A DNA stretch of 64,000 nt from Deltaproteobacteria bacterium (GCA_021780495.1 JAJXYO010000062.1:164626-228625), one strand, 5' to 3'; shown: positions 9,094 to 17,790, counted from the first letter of the stretch. Program-made: numbers and translations. Notes: generated from the sequence alone by a model not told the origin.

Positions 9094-9275
9094 GTAATTC
9101 ATCCTCCCTTCCATGCACTATCCGCAGCAGCAACGCCCGTTTTACGGCTGGCGGCCTGCTAAAAAAGGTGGGTAACTCCATTCTCCATAAGTATCTCCAC
9201 GTGCATGACGTCCTGTTTCTGGTATACTTCGTTTCCGGATAACGCATGACCCCACGCACAACCAAGGAGATACCC

Positions 9276-10931
9276 ATGACACCCGCCTCCCGCTGTACCC
9301 TGCTGTTGGCCCTGCTGCTGGTGCCGGCCATTGCTTTCGGCTCAGACCTGCAGCGCCTGCAGACGACACCCCGCATCACGACCGTCACCGTCTATCCCGA
9401 CCGGGCCATGACGACCCGCACCGCCAGCCTGAACCTCAAACCGGGCAGTTACCTGGTCACGTTCGACAAGCTGCCAACCCTGATCCAGGATGATTCCGTC
9501 CGGGTTGAAGGGAAAGGGACTGCCGGCGTGACGATTGCCGGGCTGGAGGTTAAACGGGTATTCCTGGAACAGAGCGGGGAAAAACGGGTTAAGGAGCTTG
9601 ATGATGAGATCCGCACCCTTGAACGGCAAGCGGGTGGCCTGGATGCAAAGAAGGCCGGACTGATGGCACAGAAGGCCTTTCTGGATTCGATCCGCGTCGC
9701 GTGGGGAGACCGCATCTCCAAGGAACTGGCCATCGGCCGTCCCACTGCGGCGGAACTGCTGGACGCCTCCAGCTTCGTGGGATCCGGGGTGACCAGGATC
9801 GAGGAACAGAGCCGCGATCTTGAGACCGGAAAACAGCAGATCAAGGACAAGATCGACGCGCTCCGGCAACAGCGCAACGAGGCCAGCGGATCAGGCCGGA
9901 AAGAGTCAAAAACAGCAGAGGTCGCCCTGGAGGTTTCCCGTGCTGGCGGTTTTTCCCTCAACCTGTCGGCCGTCACCTCTCGGGCGGGTTGGGAACCGGC
10001 CTATGACGTGCGCCTGGCACCGGACGGCACGACCGCCGGACTGACCTTCCGGGCACTGGTCCGCCAGCAGACCGGCGAGGATTGGAACGATGTGCACCTG
10101 AGCCTCTCCACCGCCCGGCCATCTGTCAACGGGGCGCCACCCGAACTGTATCCCTGGAGGGTCTCATTCTACCACCCCGCTGCGGCGATGGCGTACATGG
10201 CCGCACCGGCATCCGCCCCGCTACGTGCAATGAAGTCCCGAGCCGGGAACGACACGGCCGAGATTGAGGCCAAACAGGAGACTGTCCCGGCCGGATACCT
10301 GACCTCCGAGGTACAGAGCGAGCAGACATCCGTCAGCTTCCATGTCCCCCGTCCCGTGGACGTCCCCTCCGACAATTCCCAGCACGCAAACGTCGTCGCC
10401 ATGGAACAGCTTCCGGTCAGTCTCGAATTCCTGGCGGTGCCCAAGCTCTCCCCCTTCGTCTTCCTCACTTCGGAGATTGTCAACAAAGCGAGCTATCCGC
10501 TCCTCCCCGGACCGGTGAATATCTTTACCGGCACCACCTTTACCGGCAGTGCCCAGCTCAAGAAGGTGGCGGCCGGCGAGAAGTTCGAGCTTTTTTTCGG
10601 GGCCGACGATCAGGTCACCGTCAAGCGTGAAGAGCTGAAACAGCACAAGGAAGCAGGGATGTTCGGCAAGAACCGCATGACCTACCGCTATCGGATCGAA
10701 GTGGCCAATTTCCGTCCCGAGAGCCAGACCGTGACGCTCCGCGACCAGCTGCCGCTGGCCGGGGACAGCGAGATCAAGGTAACCCTTGACGAGCCATCCA
10801 TCAAGCCGGACGAGATCAAGGCGGACGGCCGCCTGACCTGGAAGCTGTTGCTGAAAGCGGGAGAAAAGCGGGAACTGACCTTCGGGATCGTTGTTGAGTA
10901 TCCCAAGGAGCGGGAGGTTACCGGGCTGTAG
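9276..10931 (+). CDS. DUF4139 (mucoidy-inhibitor MuiA-like) secreted protein
   Basis: A 551-residue exported protein with a Sec signal peptide (LLLALLLVPAIAFG). Near the mature N-terminus is the family opening ITTVTVYPDRAMTTRTASL, a coiled-coil stretch occupies roughly residues 95-200, and the C-terminal beta-rich half ends with EKRELTFGIVVEYPKEREVTGL, typical of DUF4139. I choose ATG 9276, which follows AAGGAG; an upstream ATG at 9246 lacks a ribosome site and would spoil the signal peptide. Biochemical function is unknown for the family. It appears monocistronic. Confidence 0.85.
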   Translation: MTPASRCTLLLALLLVPAIAFGSDLQRLQTTPRITTVTVYPDRAMTTRTASLNLKPGSYLVTFDKLPTLIQDDSVRVEGKGTAGVTIAGLEVKRVFLEQSGEKRVKELDDEIRTLERQAGGLDAKKAGLMAQKAFLDSIRVAWGDRISKELAIGRPTAAELLDASSFVGSGVTRIEEQSRDLETGKQQIKDKIDALRQQRNEASGSGRKESKTAEVALEVSRAGGFSLNLSAVTSRAGWEPAYDVRLAPDGTTAGLTFRALVRQQTGEDWNDVHLSLSTARPSVNGAPPELYPWRVSFYHPAAAMAYMAAPASAPLRAMKSRAGNDTAEIEAKQETVPAGYLTSEVQSEQTSVSFHVPRPVDVPSDNSQHANVVAMEQLPVSLEFLAVPKLSPFVFLTSEIVNKASYPLLPGPVNIFTGTTFTGSAQLKKVAAGEKFELFFGADDQVTVKREELKQHKEAGMFGKNRMTYRYRIEVANFRPESQTVTLRDQLPLAGDSEIKVTLDEPSIKPDEIKADGRLTWKLLLKAGEKRELTFGIVVEYPKEREVTGL

Positions 10932-10960
10932 TCGTGTCGACAAAAGATCCGATCTTACAG

Positions 10961-11018
10961 GGATGAACAGGATATACAGGATAAAAGGCTTCTGAATCAG
11001 GAGTCATCCTGTCCATCC
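10961..11018. repeat. Imperfect inverted repeat in the gap before the TA operon
   Basis: GGATGAACAGGAT (10961-10973) pairs with ATCCTGTCCATCC (11006-11018) at 12 of 13 positions. It has the look of the short intergenic palindromes common in this group. Nothing else is evident in 10932-11105 except AT-rich sequence. Confidence 0.5.
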
Positions 11019-11105
11019 TGCATAAAGTCGTACGGGATTAAATAATGAAAATTATTTTCGTTGTGTCGTCGCGTGAGTAATAATTTCTTGCCGTCGCGGG
11101 AAATG

Positions 11106-11147
11106 TGACCTATATTTAAACCTCAAATAAGGTTATTAAAGAGGTCA
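11106..11147 (+). promoter_or_regulatory. Four half-site operator of the TA operon
   Basis: TGACCT (11106), AAACCT (11118), AGGTTA (11130) and AGGTCA (11142) start exactly 12 bases apart and form a dyad centred at 11126/11127. The last half-site overlaps the ribosome site GAGG, four bases before the antitoxin ATG. This fits cooperative autorepression by the antitoxin or the toxin-antitoxin complex. Confidence 0.65.
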
Positions 11148-11150
11148 TTT

Positions 11151-11396
11151 ATGGATCGAATTTTCGCGCGCGCTTCCGTCAGCATCAGCGACCTGAAAAA
11201 AAATCCCTCACGCATTATCAATGAGGCAGAAGGCGCACCAGTCGCCATTCTCAACCACAACAAGCCCAGCGCCTACCTCATCCCGGCAGAGGCGTTTGAA
11301 ACACTGATGGAGAAATTCGAGGATTACGAGCTTTCCCGCCTCGTCAAGGAGAGAGCGAACGAACCGACCGTCAAAGTTTCCCTCGATGAGTTATAA
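11151..11396 (+). CDS. Antitoxin, Phd/YefM (StbD/RelB-like) family
   Basis: An 81-residue antitoxin. Residues 1-50 form the Phd/YefM DNA-binding fold (SVSISDLKKNPSRIINEAEG, then VAILNHNKPSAYLIPAEAF), and the acidic C-terminal tail should neutralise the toxin. Its end overlaps the toxin gene by 11 bases, giving coupled translation. The symmetric operator at 11106-11147 supports autoregulation. Confidence 0.9.
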   Translation: MDRIFARASVSISDLKKNPSRIINEAEGAPVAILNHNKPSAYLIPAEAFETLMEKFEDYELSRLVKERANEPTVKVSLDEL

Positions 11397-11676
11397 CCTC
11401 GAATTCAAAGAGTCGGCTCTCAAAGAGTGGCAAAAGCTCGACGGTACGATTCGCGAACAGTTCAAGAAAAAGCTGGCCGAGCGATTGGTTCGGCCCCGTG
11501 TCGCGTCGGCCAAGCTTTCCGGTATGCCCGACTGCTACAAGATCAAGCTGAAAAACGCCGGCTACCGGCTTGTCTACCAGGTTGACGACAAGCACATTGT
11601 GGTGATTGTTGTGGCCGTCGGCAAGCGGGAAAATCTTGCCGTCTACCGGTCGGCTGGAGATAGGTTGGAGGATTGA
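11386..11676 (+). CDS. Toxin, RelE/ParE superfamily (StbE-like)
   Basis: A 96-residue toxin, probably a ribosome-dependent mRNA interferase. LEFKESALKEWQKLD at the N-terminus, the central LSGMPDCYKIKLKNAGYRLVY and the C-terminal VVAVGKRENLAVY are typical of RelE-type toxins. Its stop TGA overlaps by one base the ATG of a further, frameshifted reading frame. Confidence 0.9.
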   Translation: MSYNLEFKESALKEWQKLDGTIREQFKKKLAERLVRPRVASAKLSGMPDCYKIKLKNAGYRLVYQVDDKHIVVIVVAVGKRENLAVYRSAGDRLED

Positions 11677-11952
11677 TGTCAGGAACATATTTCAGTCCGC
11701 TGCGGATCACAGAATGACGTCAAGAGCAGGCAGCGCAAGGAAAAGTACGAGGAGTATTCCCTGGCCTTTGCCCTGTCGCAAATGTTTTCGCCGAAGCAGA
11801 AGGAGTTGTTCAAGAAGAGGCTGGAAGGGTTGCCCCTGACAAAGACGGAACAGGAGTATTATTCCCGTTCGGTAAAGAAAAAAGTGGTCGCGCTGGCAAA
11901 CGTGGAACTACATGGTCTTGCGAGGAAGTTGTTGGAGAAATATGCGTCGTAG
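11676..11952 (+). pseudogene. Frameshifted small third gene of the TA operon
   Basis: The ATG at 11676 shares its A with the toxin stop. This frame reads MSGTYFSPLRITE and stops at 11715. The +1 frame continues from about 11713 as NDVKSRQRKEKYEEY, then a helical SLAFALSQMFSPKQKELF, and ends KLLEKYAS at 11952. Joined, the two would give a basic helical protein of about 90 residues. One inserted base, or loss of two, explains the break; a sequencing error or programmed shift is possible. No function is recognised. Confidence 0.6.
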
Positions 11953-11967
11953 TTTGGTGTAAACAGG

Positions 11968-11992
11968 AAAGGCGGCCAATTGGCCGCCTTTT
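11968..11992 (+). terminator. Terminator of the TA operon
   Basis: Stem AAAGGCGGCC / GGCCGCCTTT with loop AATT and following T residues. It lies 16 bases after the frameshifted gene and, in the other direction, faces the methyltransferase gene. Confidence 0.85.
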
Positions 11993-12031
11993 GATTGAAA
12001 TACAGGGGGTGTCCCCAGTTTCCCTTCTATT

Positions 12032-13633
12032 TTATGTTTGGTTATAGTTATTTTTCATAAGCCTACGAGATAACAGCTTCTCACGTATATGGCGTAATTT
12101 AGAAACTACCTCAGTACTTAACTGAAGTTTTTTGGTGAGAATTTCAGTATCATTAAAACATATAATATCTTCAAAGTCTGTACCATCTTCAACCATTTTA
12201 TTGATTGTATCAAAATAACTTTGGTCATGCTCAAAATGTGGAATTCGAACCTTTCGAAACTCGTTAGGAGTTAATTCAAGCACGCCTCCACCATATGACC
12301 TACCTTCAAGTTCTACCAATGTAAGAGTAAGTGAATTGTAGAAAGAAGACACTAGTGACAATGGATCAACTCCTGGTTTTACTCTGACCCTGTATGCTGT
12401 ATCAGTTACAAGCACATCTGCCTTGTTTAGCAAAAATTTCGGTATTTTGTGCGCTCTTTTGAAAAAAATGACTTCAGAGGACCATATATTAGGAACTTTG
12501 TACCAATTAACTCGTTTTGTACATTTGTGACGGTTTGGTAAGCCGGCTAACTCGCCGTGCTCTAAGTATCTGCGCAGCGATTCATCCAATGATTCTACAT
12601 GGTTAAGGTCTATAAGATAACAGGGCAATTCCCTTTCGCTAACATTTTGAATATCTCTGTCTTCAATAAGGATAAGTCGTGATACGTGGGCTCCCGACTT
12701 AATTATTGGCCGCGCATAGTCACCTAATTCCCAATTTGATACATCACTGGCATTCAAAATAAAAAAGTTGTTTGCTGCTGTTACTACCCCAGCAGCTGAT
12801 ATACATAAATCATCAAGAGGTGTAAGTGCATCTGATGCAGAGGTTACAAGTTTGAGTTCAAAATCATCAAGAAAATGGGAGCTCCATTTATATTTTGAGT
12901 TTTGATGTCTATCCATGGAAAAGGAATTTCGAATAAGTTCTTGTTCGTCGAAGACAGGAGAAAAAAACAGCCCTGGATTTGTTGATTTTTTCCATGCAAT
13001 AACAAGTACTGTATCCTGCTCAATACCTTTAAAAAGAATTCGGGCGAATGAAAAAATTTCGACACGCTCAAAATTGGCTAAGACAAGCGCCTGTAGCTCT
13101 AACGCATATTTTACTTGAAGAAATTCAGACGGCAAGACAAAGGCAAGAGCTCCATCTGGTTTAACCAATTGGATACATTTCACAAGAAAAGATGGCCAGA
13201 TGTTTCTAATTCTAAAATGGGATAGATCAGCACTGGAATGTATCTCACTACAGGCCTGTAACTGTTCTTGTGTCAAGTGATGATGAGATATGTAAGGCGG
13301 ATTACCGATGACAATATCATAAGATGGACTAGGTGTTAGTGTTAACAAAAAGTCACCTTCTGTGACATTCAAATTAACATTTCTCTCCAAAGGTATTTCG
13401 CGAAGTTTAGAAAGGGCTGAATTATTAATATCGATTGCATCAACTACAATATTCGCAGAGTTAAGAATTTCGGTACAACCAACTGAATTTAAAGCCTTAA
13501 TAAATACGCCGTCACCGGCACTTGGCTCAAGTACAGTCAACGATGCACCACCTGCATGAAAAGAAGATAAAAGATGAGTGACAACGAATTTGGCTACTGG
13601 ATATGGAGTATAATAGCTACCTGATGATTTCAT
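12032..13633 (-). CDS. N6-adenine-type DNA methyltransferase (Eco57I/TaqI-like)
   Basis: A 533-residue SAM-dependent DNA methylase and last gene of a four-gene AT-rich operon. Motif I is VLEPSAGDGVF (residues 34-44), and the catalytic motif IV is NPPY at 111-114. The C-terminal 250 residues resemble the target-recognition region of Eco57I/TaqI-type enzymes. No nuclease domain is fused, so it is either a solitary modifier or partner to the HNH protein just upstream. Its ATG overlaps the HNH stop by one base. The base composition is far more AT-rich than the neighbouring chromosome, implying transfer. Confidence 0.88.
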   Translation of the reverse strand: MKSSGSYYTPYPVAKFVVTHLLSSFHAGGASLTVLEPSAGDGVFIKALNSVGCTEILNSANIVVDAIDINNSALSKLREIPLERNVNLNVTEGDFLLTLTPSPSYDIVIGNPPYISHHHLTQEQLQACSEIHSSADLSHFRIRNIWPSFLVKCIQLVKPDGALAFVLPSEFLQVKYALELQALVLANFERVEIFSFARILFKGIEQDTVLVIAWKKSTNPGLFFSPVFDEQELIRNSFSMDRHQNSKYKWSSHFLDDFELKLVTSASDALTPLDDLCISAAGVVTAANNFFILNASDVSNWELGDYARPIIKSGAHVSRLILIEDRDIQNVSERELPCYLIDLNHVESLDESLRRYLEHGELAGLPNRHKCTKRVNWYKVPNIWSSEVIFFKRAHKIPKFLLNKADVLVTDTAYRVRVKPGVDPLSLVSSFYNSLTLTLVELEGRSYGGGVLELTPNEFRKVRIPHFEHDQSYFDTINKMVEDGTDFEDIICFNDTEILTKKLQLSTEVVSKLRHIREKLLSRRLMKNNYNQT

Positions 13634-14229
13634 TACAACGTCGCATGGTAAGATGTAATGTAATTAAAATAGTTCTCTAACAACGAATAATGCCGCATTT
13701 TGAGCTTTGATAATGCTTCGGATGTGTCAGGCAATTCTTCGATCTGTTTACAAGTTTCCATGATGACTGTTTTAAGTTCCTCTAATATCCAAATCAATGA
13801 ATGGCGCTTGAGGTTGAGGTTCATTTCCTTTATCATGAATTCTCCAACGGTTGTCTTTGCAGAAATCCGACCATCTTGCATCCTTTCAAGATGGTCATCA
13901 TATTCTTTAAGACAAGGATCTATGAACCCTTCGCCATTAACAACTGAAATTGTGCTAGTAGTTGCTAACCAAGTATCACTTTTACCGTTATTACAGTAAA
14001 AACATGAATACACCAGATTAGCATATTCAGTTTCCTTTTCAGGAAACAGTATTTTGGGAGCGAAATGGTCTATTTGGTAGCTTCGCACTCCACCAGAATA
14101 AAAATCATCAGCGTCACAGTAGCCACACCTTTTATTAAAGTCATCCCGTAGATATCTTTTATACGGTCTATACGTGGAGTAGCTTTTTTTACAGGTTCTT
14201 TGGGGGACTTTCCTTCTAATCTTTATCAT
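13633..14229 (-). CDS. HNH endonuclease-like protein
   Basis: A 198-residue predicted nuclease. The first half contains a complete HNH/zinc arrangement: RCGYC (Cys35, Cys38), IDHF (Asp54-His55), Asn71, and CFYCN (Cys76, Cys79). This is the McrA-like order of metal-finger and HNH residues. The C-terminal half is helical without a recognised domain. It is coupled by a 4-base overlap to the receiver gene upstream and by one base to the methyltransferase downstream, which suggests it is the nuclease effector of this operon. DNA cleavage is inferred, not shown. Confidence 0.85.
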   Translation of the reverse strand: MIKIRRKVPQRTCKKSYSTYRPYKRYLRDDFNKRCGYCDADDFYSGGVRSYQIDHFAPKILFPEKETEYANLVYSCFYCNNGKSDTWLATTSTISVVNGEGFIDPCLKEYDDHLERMQDGRISAKTTVGEFMIKEMNLNLKRHSLIWILEELKTVIMETCKQIEELPDTSEALSKLKMRHYSLLENYFNYITSYHATL

Positions 14230-14861
14230 TTCTTACAGTCCTTAATCTCTTCAAGTAATTGCTTCGTACTCATAAGAATCTCATTAAGCTTGTCCGCATT
14301 AGATGGTAACTTTAAATCTCTAGGCAATGCACATTCAGCATTGATCGAATTTTCTAAAAACGCATCTAAATCAACTAGTCGTTCCTCCTCTCGACTCGTC
14401 AGCTTTTCTCGGAGTTGCTTTGCAAGCAACTCTTGAAGTTCTTTTTTTGTATCGTTTATTTTCTTTAAATAATGATCAATTTGCTTTCTGATTCTTTCTT
14501 TAAAGGGTATTCCCTGATTCTCAACCAAAGCTTCTTTTGTATAAACCAAATTTACATCACTGCTTTCATTGGCCGCATCTTCGTCATATGAGGTAAGCAC
14601 AAAGGTTGGAAATCCAGGTTTTATTGCGAGAAACGCAGTAACCACATCGACTCCGTCGTAATGAGCAACATTTTTATATTCTGTGAGGTTATAGTCCGAG
14701 ACAATTGCTCTCACATTGCTTCCTAAAATTTGTTCAATTAAGTTTTCCAATTCTTGTGGCGGGTCAAATTCAATGACTTCAAAATCATCTGAAGCATATC
14801 TTTGGAAAATTCTTATATCCTCAGGGCTTTCGTCTATATAAGCAATTCGGTACTTTTCCAT
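14226..14861 (-). CDS. Receiver-domain protein with helical C-terminus
   Basis: A 211-residue response-regulator-like protein. Residues 1-120 form a receiver: acidic pocket DESPED (10-15), phospho-acceptor Asp56 in VSDYNL, Thr90/Ser91 in VLTSYDED, and Lys109 in VYTKEAL, so all key residues are present. The rest is charged, helical and probably coiled-coil (KKELQELLAKQLREKLTSRE); there is no DNA-binding domain. I take ATG 14861, which follows AAGAGG; a GTG at 14867 overlapping the kinase stop is the alternative. Position between kinase and nuclease genes suggests it relays phosphorylation to the nuclease by protein contact. Confidence 0.85.
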   Translation of the reverse strand: MEKYRIAYIDESPEDIRIFQRYASDDFEVIEFDPPQELENLIEQILGSNVRAIVSDYNLTEYKNVAHYDGVDVVTAFLAIKPGFPTFVLTSYDEDAANESSDVNLVYTKEALVENQGIPFKERIRKQIDHYLKKINDTKKELQELLAKQLREKLTSREEERLVDLDAFLENSINAECALPRDLKLPSNADKLNEILMSTKQLLEEIKDCKK

Positions 14862-14863
14862 TT

Positions 14864-17383
14864 TCACCTCTTGTGTTTCTTTTTAAATGTCATTGAGAGA
14901 GAGAAACCTTTTTCAGGATAAAGAAGCTCCAGGATGCCGTCATTTTCTTCAACAATAGTTTTTACTAGCCACATCCCAATCCCAGTACCAATATCCTCAC
15001 CTGTTTGCTTGTGCTTCTTCGTAGTAAAGAAACAATCATATATCTGGTCTGGATTTACTATATCTTTTGAAAGACCGGGGCCAGAGTCTGAGTACACTAT
15101 TTTATAAGAATGGTCTAGATCTGTAATACCGATATTAATAAGCCTTTCAGGAGTGGCGTCTTTTCTTTGGAAGGCATCAAGGGAATTAACAAGCAAGTTA
15201 TTGAAAATACAGTCAAGATCTATTTCAAAGTACCGTTGATTCAATTCAACAATGTTATCATGATTGATTGTAAGAAAAGCGTGCCTTTCACTCAGCGCTG
15301 GCGCCCAACCTAATGAAAAACTTTGCAAATAATTTATCAAATCAAGATTTTTCCTTCGCCGCTTATCCTTTCGAACGCTGTTAATTGCAAAATTAAGCCA
15401 ATGTTTCAGCCTTTCATCCTGTTTTTTTATGTCATCAATGCAAATGTATGGATTTTTGAATTTTGGCAACCCTTTTAACTGAATATCCGAAATGAATGGG
15501 GTAATTAAGCTTTTGAGGTCATCAAGCCTATAAACTAGTTTGGTGTTGAGATTCTGTAGCTCATGGGCAAAAGATGATATTATAGCACCGGCGCTTGCAA
15601 GAGCTCGTAGTAGTTTTTGCTCTTCTTTTAATTCCTCAATAATCTCTTTTTGATTTTCAGTGTGCGCAGCCAGGATTTCTTTTTCAGGATCCTCATATGT
15701 CTGCTTTTCTTTGTCCTCGTCTTTATGTTCTCGAATTTTTTTGGCAATCTCTTCTGCGCGTTTCCTAAGTATCTCCGCTGCATTTGTTTCTTTGTGGTAA
15801 GCATCGAATTCACGGGCTATTAAGCTTCGATCATATTCAAATACAGAGATAATACCTAAAATAACCTGCTTAAATACATCAAACTCCTTTGTTTCCTGGA
15901 GCCCTTCTCTGCTCGATTTATCTTCAAAAAATACATTAGTTTGGCGAGATATTGTGATAACACCAGATACGTTGTAGGGCCTTACCCTGTAACCACCACT
16001 CATTTTCCCAATACCAGCTGGGCTTCCAGCCTGACGATCTCCCAAACTGAGCCAGTCTTCAGCGTTACTACCCTTCTCCCCATATGGGCGAATTCTAAAG
16101 TTATCACGAAATATTTTTATGCCACCAAAGGCATCCAGCCATTTCTGACGGCTGAAACTATTAAAGTCACGGTAGAAAAACCTTTTTGCATCATCCTTGG
16201 ACATCGTTTTTTTCATAAAGTAGAACGTGAATTCAAAAGGACCAATGTTTTCTAATACCTTGTCATCATCAATCACACCATATCCAGGAACCAACTGACG
16301 TAACGTTCTTGTTGTTGTGAATGCTTCATTTCGAAATATTTCTTCTGTGTACGGTTCTTTCTGCAGCCTGGGTCGCTTGAATACCTCTGAATTTATTTTT
16401 CTCAGATCATACTCTTTCCTGATTATAGTTATCTTAACTGAGCCTTCTGCGTCAGCAATTGCATGTACCTTGTAATCAAAATCATCGCAGATAGATGCTG
16501 TAATGATGCCAAATTCTTCAGGACTACCAGAGGCTGAAACAAAGATTTGGAAATCTCGTTCCTCCTTAGGTGGTATAAGATGCTCTAGGTTTTGAAATAA
16601 TCTCTGAACATGATATTTATTCCAATGGTCTCTTAGGTCTTCAATACATATCTTAGTCCCATGTTCAATTTTCTTATGTTGAAGAAACGAAGTCGCATGT
16701 GGCTGTTCGGAAAGTATCTCAAATACTTCTTCCTTAAAGTTCACAGTTTTAAGCGTTTCAAGATTGGCAGTGACATCTTCGATACACTTCCCATCACCAT
16801 CAAAATCACTCCACGACACCGTCCACTCATATCCCTGAACGCCAGCATCTATGGTGTGCGCTTTGGGATTTGGAACAGTAATCATCTGGCAATTACCTCC
16901 AAGCCGATCAAGTGCAAATCGGCCAATCCCTTTTTCACCCGCTTTAACCCTGCCGTTATAGGTCAAAATATCTCTCTGTTTATTGTTCGTACCTATAGTC
17001 ATCCAATAATCACGAATGATGGAATCGGACATTCCTTCACCATTATCAATGATAAATAGCGTTTGAAGACTTTGAATAAACTTACTCAATTGCCCCATTT
17101 CTTCTTCAGTCGTGTCTGAGAGAATGTATTTATCACCAACAAGAATATACGCACTGGTCATAATTGGCGGACAGCTCTTGTGTTTCAAAAGATCATTAAA
17201 TTCAATATCTGAGATTTCAGCTGGGACTGTTTCGTATTTGCTATCTATATACAGCAGGCAAAACTTTGCGTCTGCGTCATAAGCATTTTTCACTAATTCA
17301 ATAATTGCACCTTCTGCATTCGCGACATTTTCCCTACCAATTAGCCGAGCAGTTCGTGCAGAAACCTTAAATGGAATTTTCAT
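14864..17383 (-). CDS. Double-GHKL ATPase / histidine kinase
   Basis: An 839-residue cytosolic protein with two GHKL ATPase modules. The N-terminal one is of Hsp90/MutL/MORC type: ELVKNAYDADA (29-39), DNGEGM (113-118) and GEKGIGRFALDRLGG (149-163). A central region and a charged coiled coil (about 550-600) follow. A histidine-kinase H-box, SSFAHELQNLN, has its His at residue 607. The C-terminal kinase ATPase shows NLLVNSLDAF, DSGPGLSKD and GTGIGMWLVKTIV. No membrane segment or signal peptide is visible, so the sensed signal is internal. It is first in the operon with receiver, HNH and methyltransferase genes. Confidence 0.88.
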   Translation of the reverse strand: MKIPFKVSARTARLIGRENVANAEGAIIELVKNAYDADAKFCLLYIDSKYETVPAEISDIEFNDLLKHKSCPPIMTSAYILVGDKYILSDTTEEEMGQLSKFIQSLQTLFIIDNGEGMSDSIIRDYWMTIGTNNKQRDILTYNGRVKAGEKGIGRFALDRLGGNCQMITVPNPKAHTIDAGVQGYEWTVSWSDFDGDGKCIEDVTANLETLKTVNFKEEVFEILSEQPHATSFLQHKKIEHGTKICIEDLRDHWNKYHVQRLFQNLEHLIPPKEERDFQIFVSASGSPEEFGIITASICDDFDYKVHAIADAEGSVKITIIRKEYDLRKINSEVFKRPRLQKEPYTEEIFRNEAFTTTRTLRQLVPGYGVIDDDKVLENIGPFEFTFYFMKKTMSKDDAKRFFYRDFNSFSRQKWLDAFGGIKIFRDNFRIRPYGEKGSNAEDWLSLGDRQAGSPAGIGKMSGGYRVRPYNVSGVITISRQTNVFFEDKSSREGLQETKEFDVFKQVILGIISVFEYDRSLIAREFDAYHKETNAAEILRKRAEEIAKKIREHKDEDKEKQTYEDPEKEILAAHTENQKEIIEELKEEQKLLRALASAGAIISSFAHELQNLNTKLVYRLDDLKSLITPFISDIQLKGLPKFKNPYICIDDIKKQDERLKHWLNFAINSVRKDKRRRKNLDLINYLQSFSLGWAPALSERHAFLTINHDNIVELNQRYFEIDLDCIFNNLLVNSLDAFQRKDATPERLINIGITDLDHSYKIVYSDSGPGLSKDIVNPDQIYDCFFTTKKHKQTGEDIGTGIGMWLVKTIVEENDGILELLYPEKGFSLSMTFKKKHKR

Positions 17384-17500
17384 AAACCCTACCTCTATTG
17401 CCTAAGAACGGTCGTATTCGGACTATAAAACTATCGTCACTGAATTACTTATGTATTGCGAAATTCCGGGGACATACTACAGATTCCCAATATAAAAAGC

Positions 17501-17527
17501 AAAGGGCGCCGCAACGGGCGCCCTTTC
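17501..17527. terminator. Hairpin terminator
   Basis: AAAGGGCGCC (17501-17510) pairs with GGCGCCCTTT (17517-17526). It sits just after the 3' end (in minus orientation) of the dapL remnant and is probably its old terminator. Confidence 0.75.
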
Positions 17528-17535
17528 TTATCATC

Positions 17536-17709
17536 CTACTTCAAATTCTTCTTTATCCTCTCCACCGCCTCAATCACATTCTCGCGATGGCCGAAGGCCG
17601 ACAACCGGAAGTAACCTTCCCCGCTCGGGCCGAAACCGGAACCGGGCGTGCCGACCATGTTGCAAACGTTCATGGATTTGTCGAAGAAAGAAAAGATCAC
17701 GTTAGCGCC
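17536..17709 (-). pseudogene. 3' remnant of an LL-diaminopimelate aminotransferase gene (dapL)
   Basis: The last roughly 58 codons of a DapL-like aminotransferase remain: [20 protein letters not shown], then [18 protein letters not shown] and [13 protein letters not shown]. This is the family's C-terminal PLP-phosphate-loop and tail region. Upstream the frame runs into unrelated sequence and a repeat module, so most of the gene, including the catalytic Lys, is missing. It is a fragment left by rearrangement. Confidence 0.75.
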
Positions 17710-17790
17710 CACCGCAACAGTATTAACAAACACCCAAAAAGTCAACCAACCATTCCCCACACGCCGCCTTCGCCACACCGCGTCGTCAAA

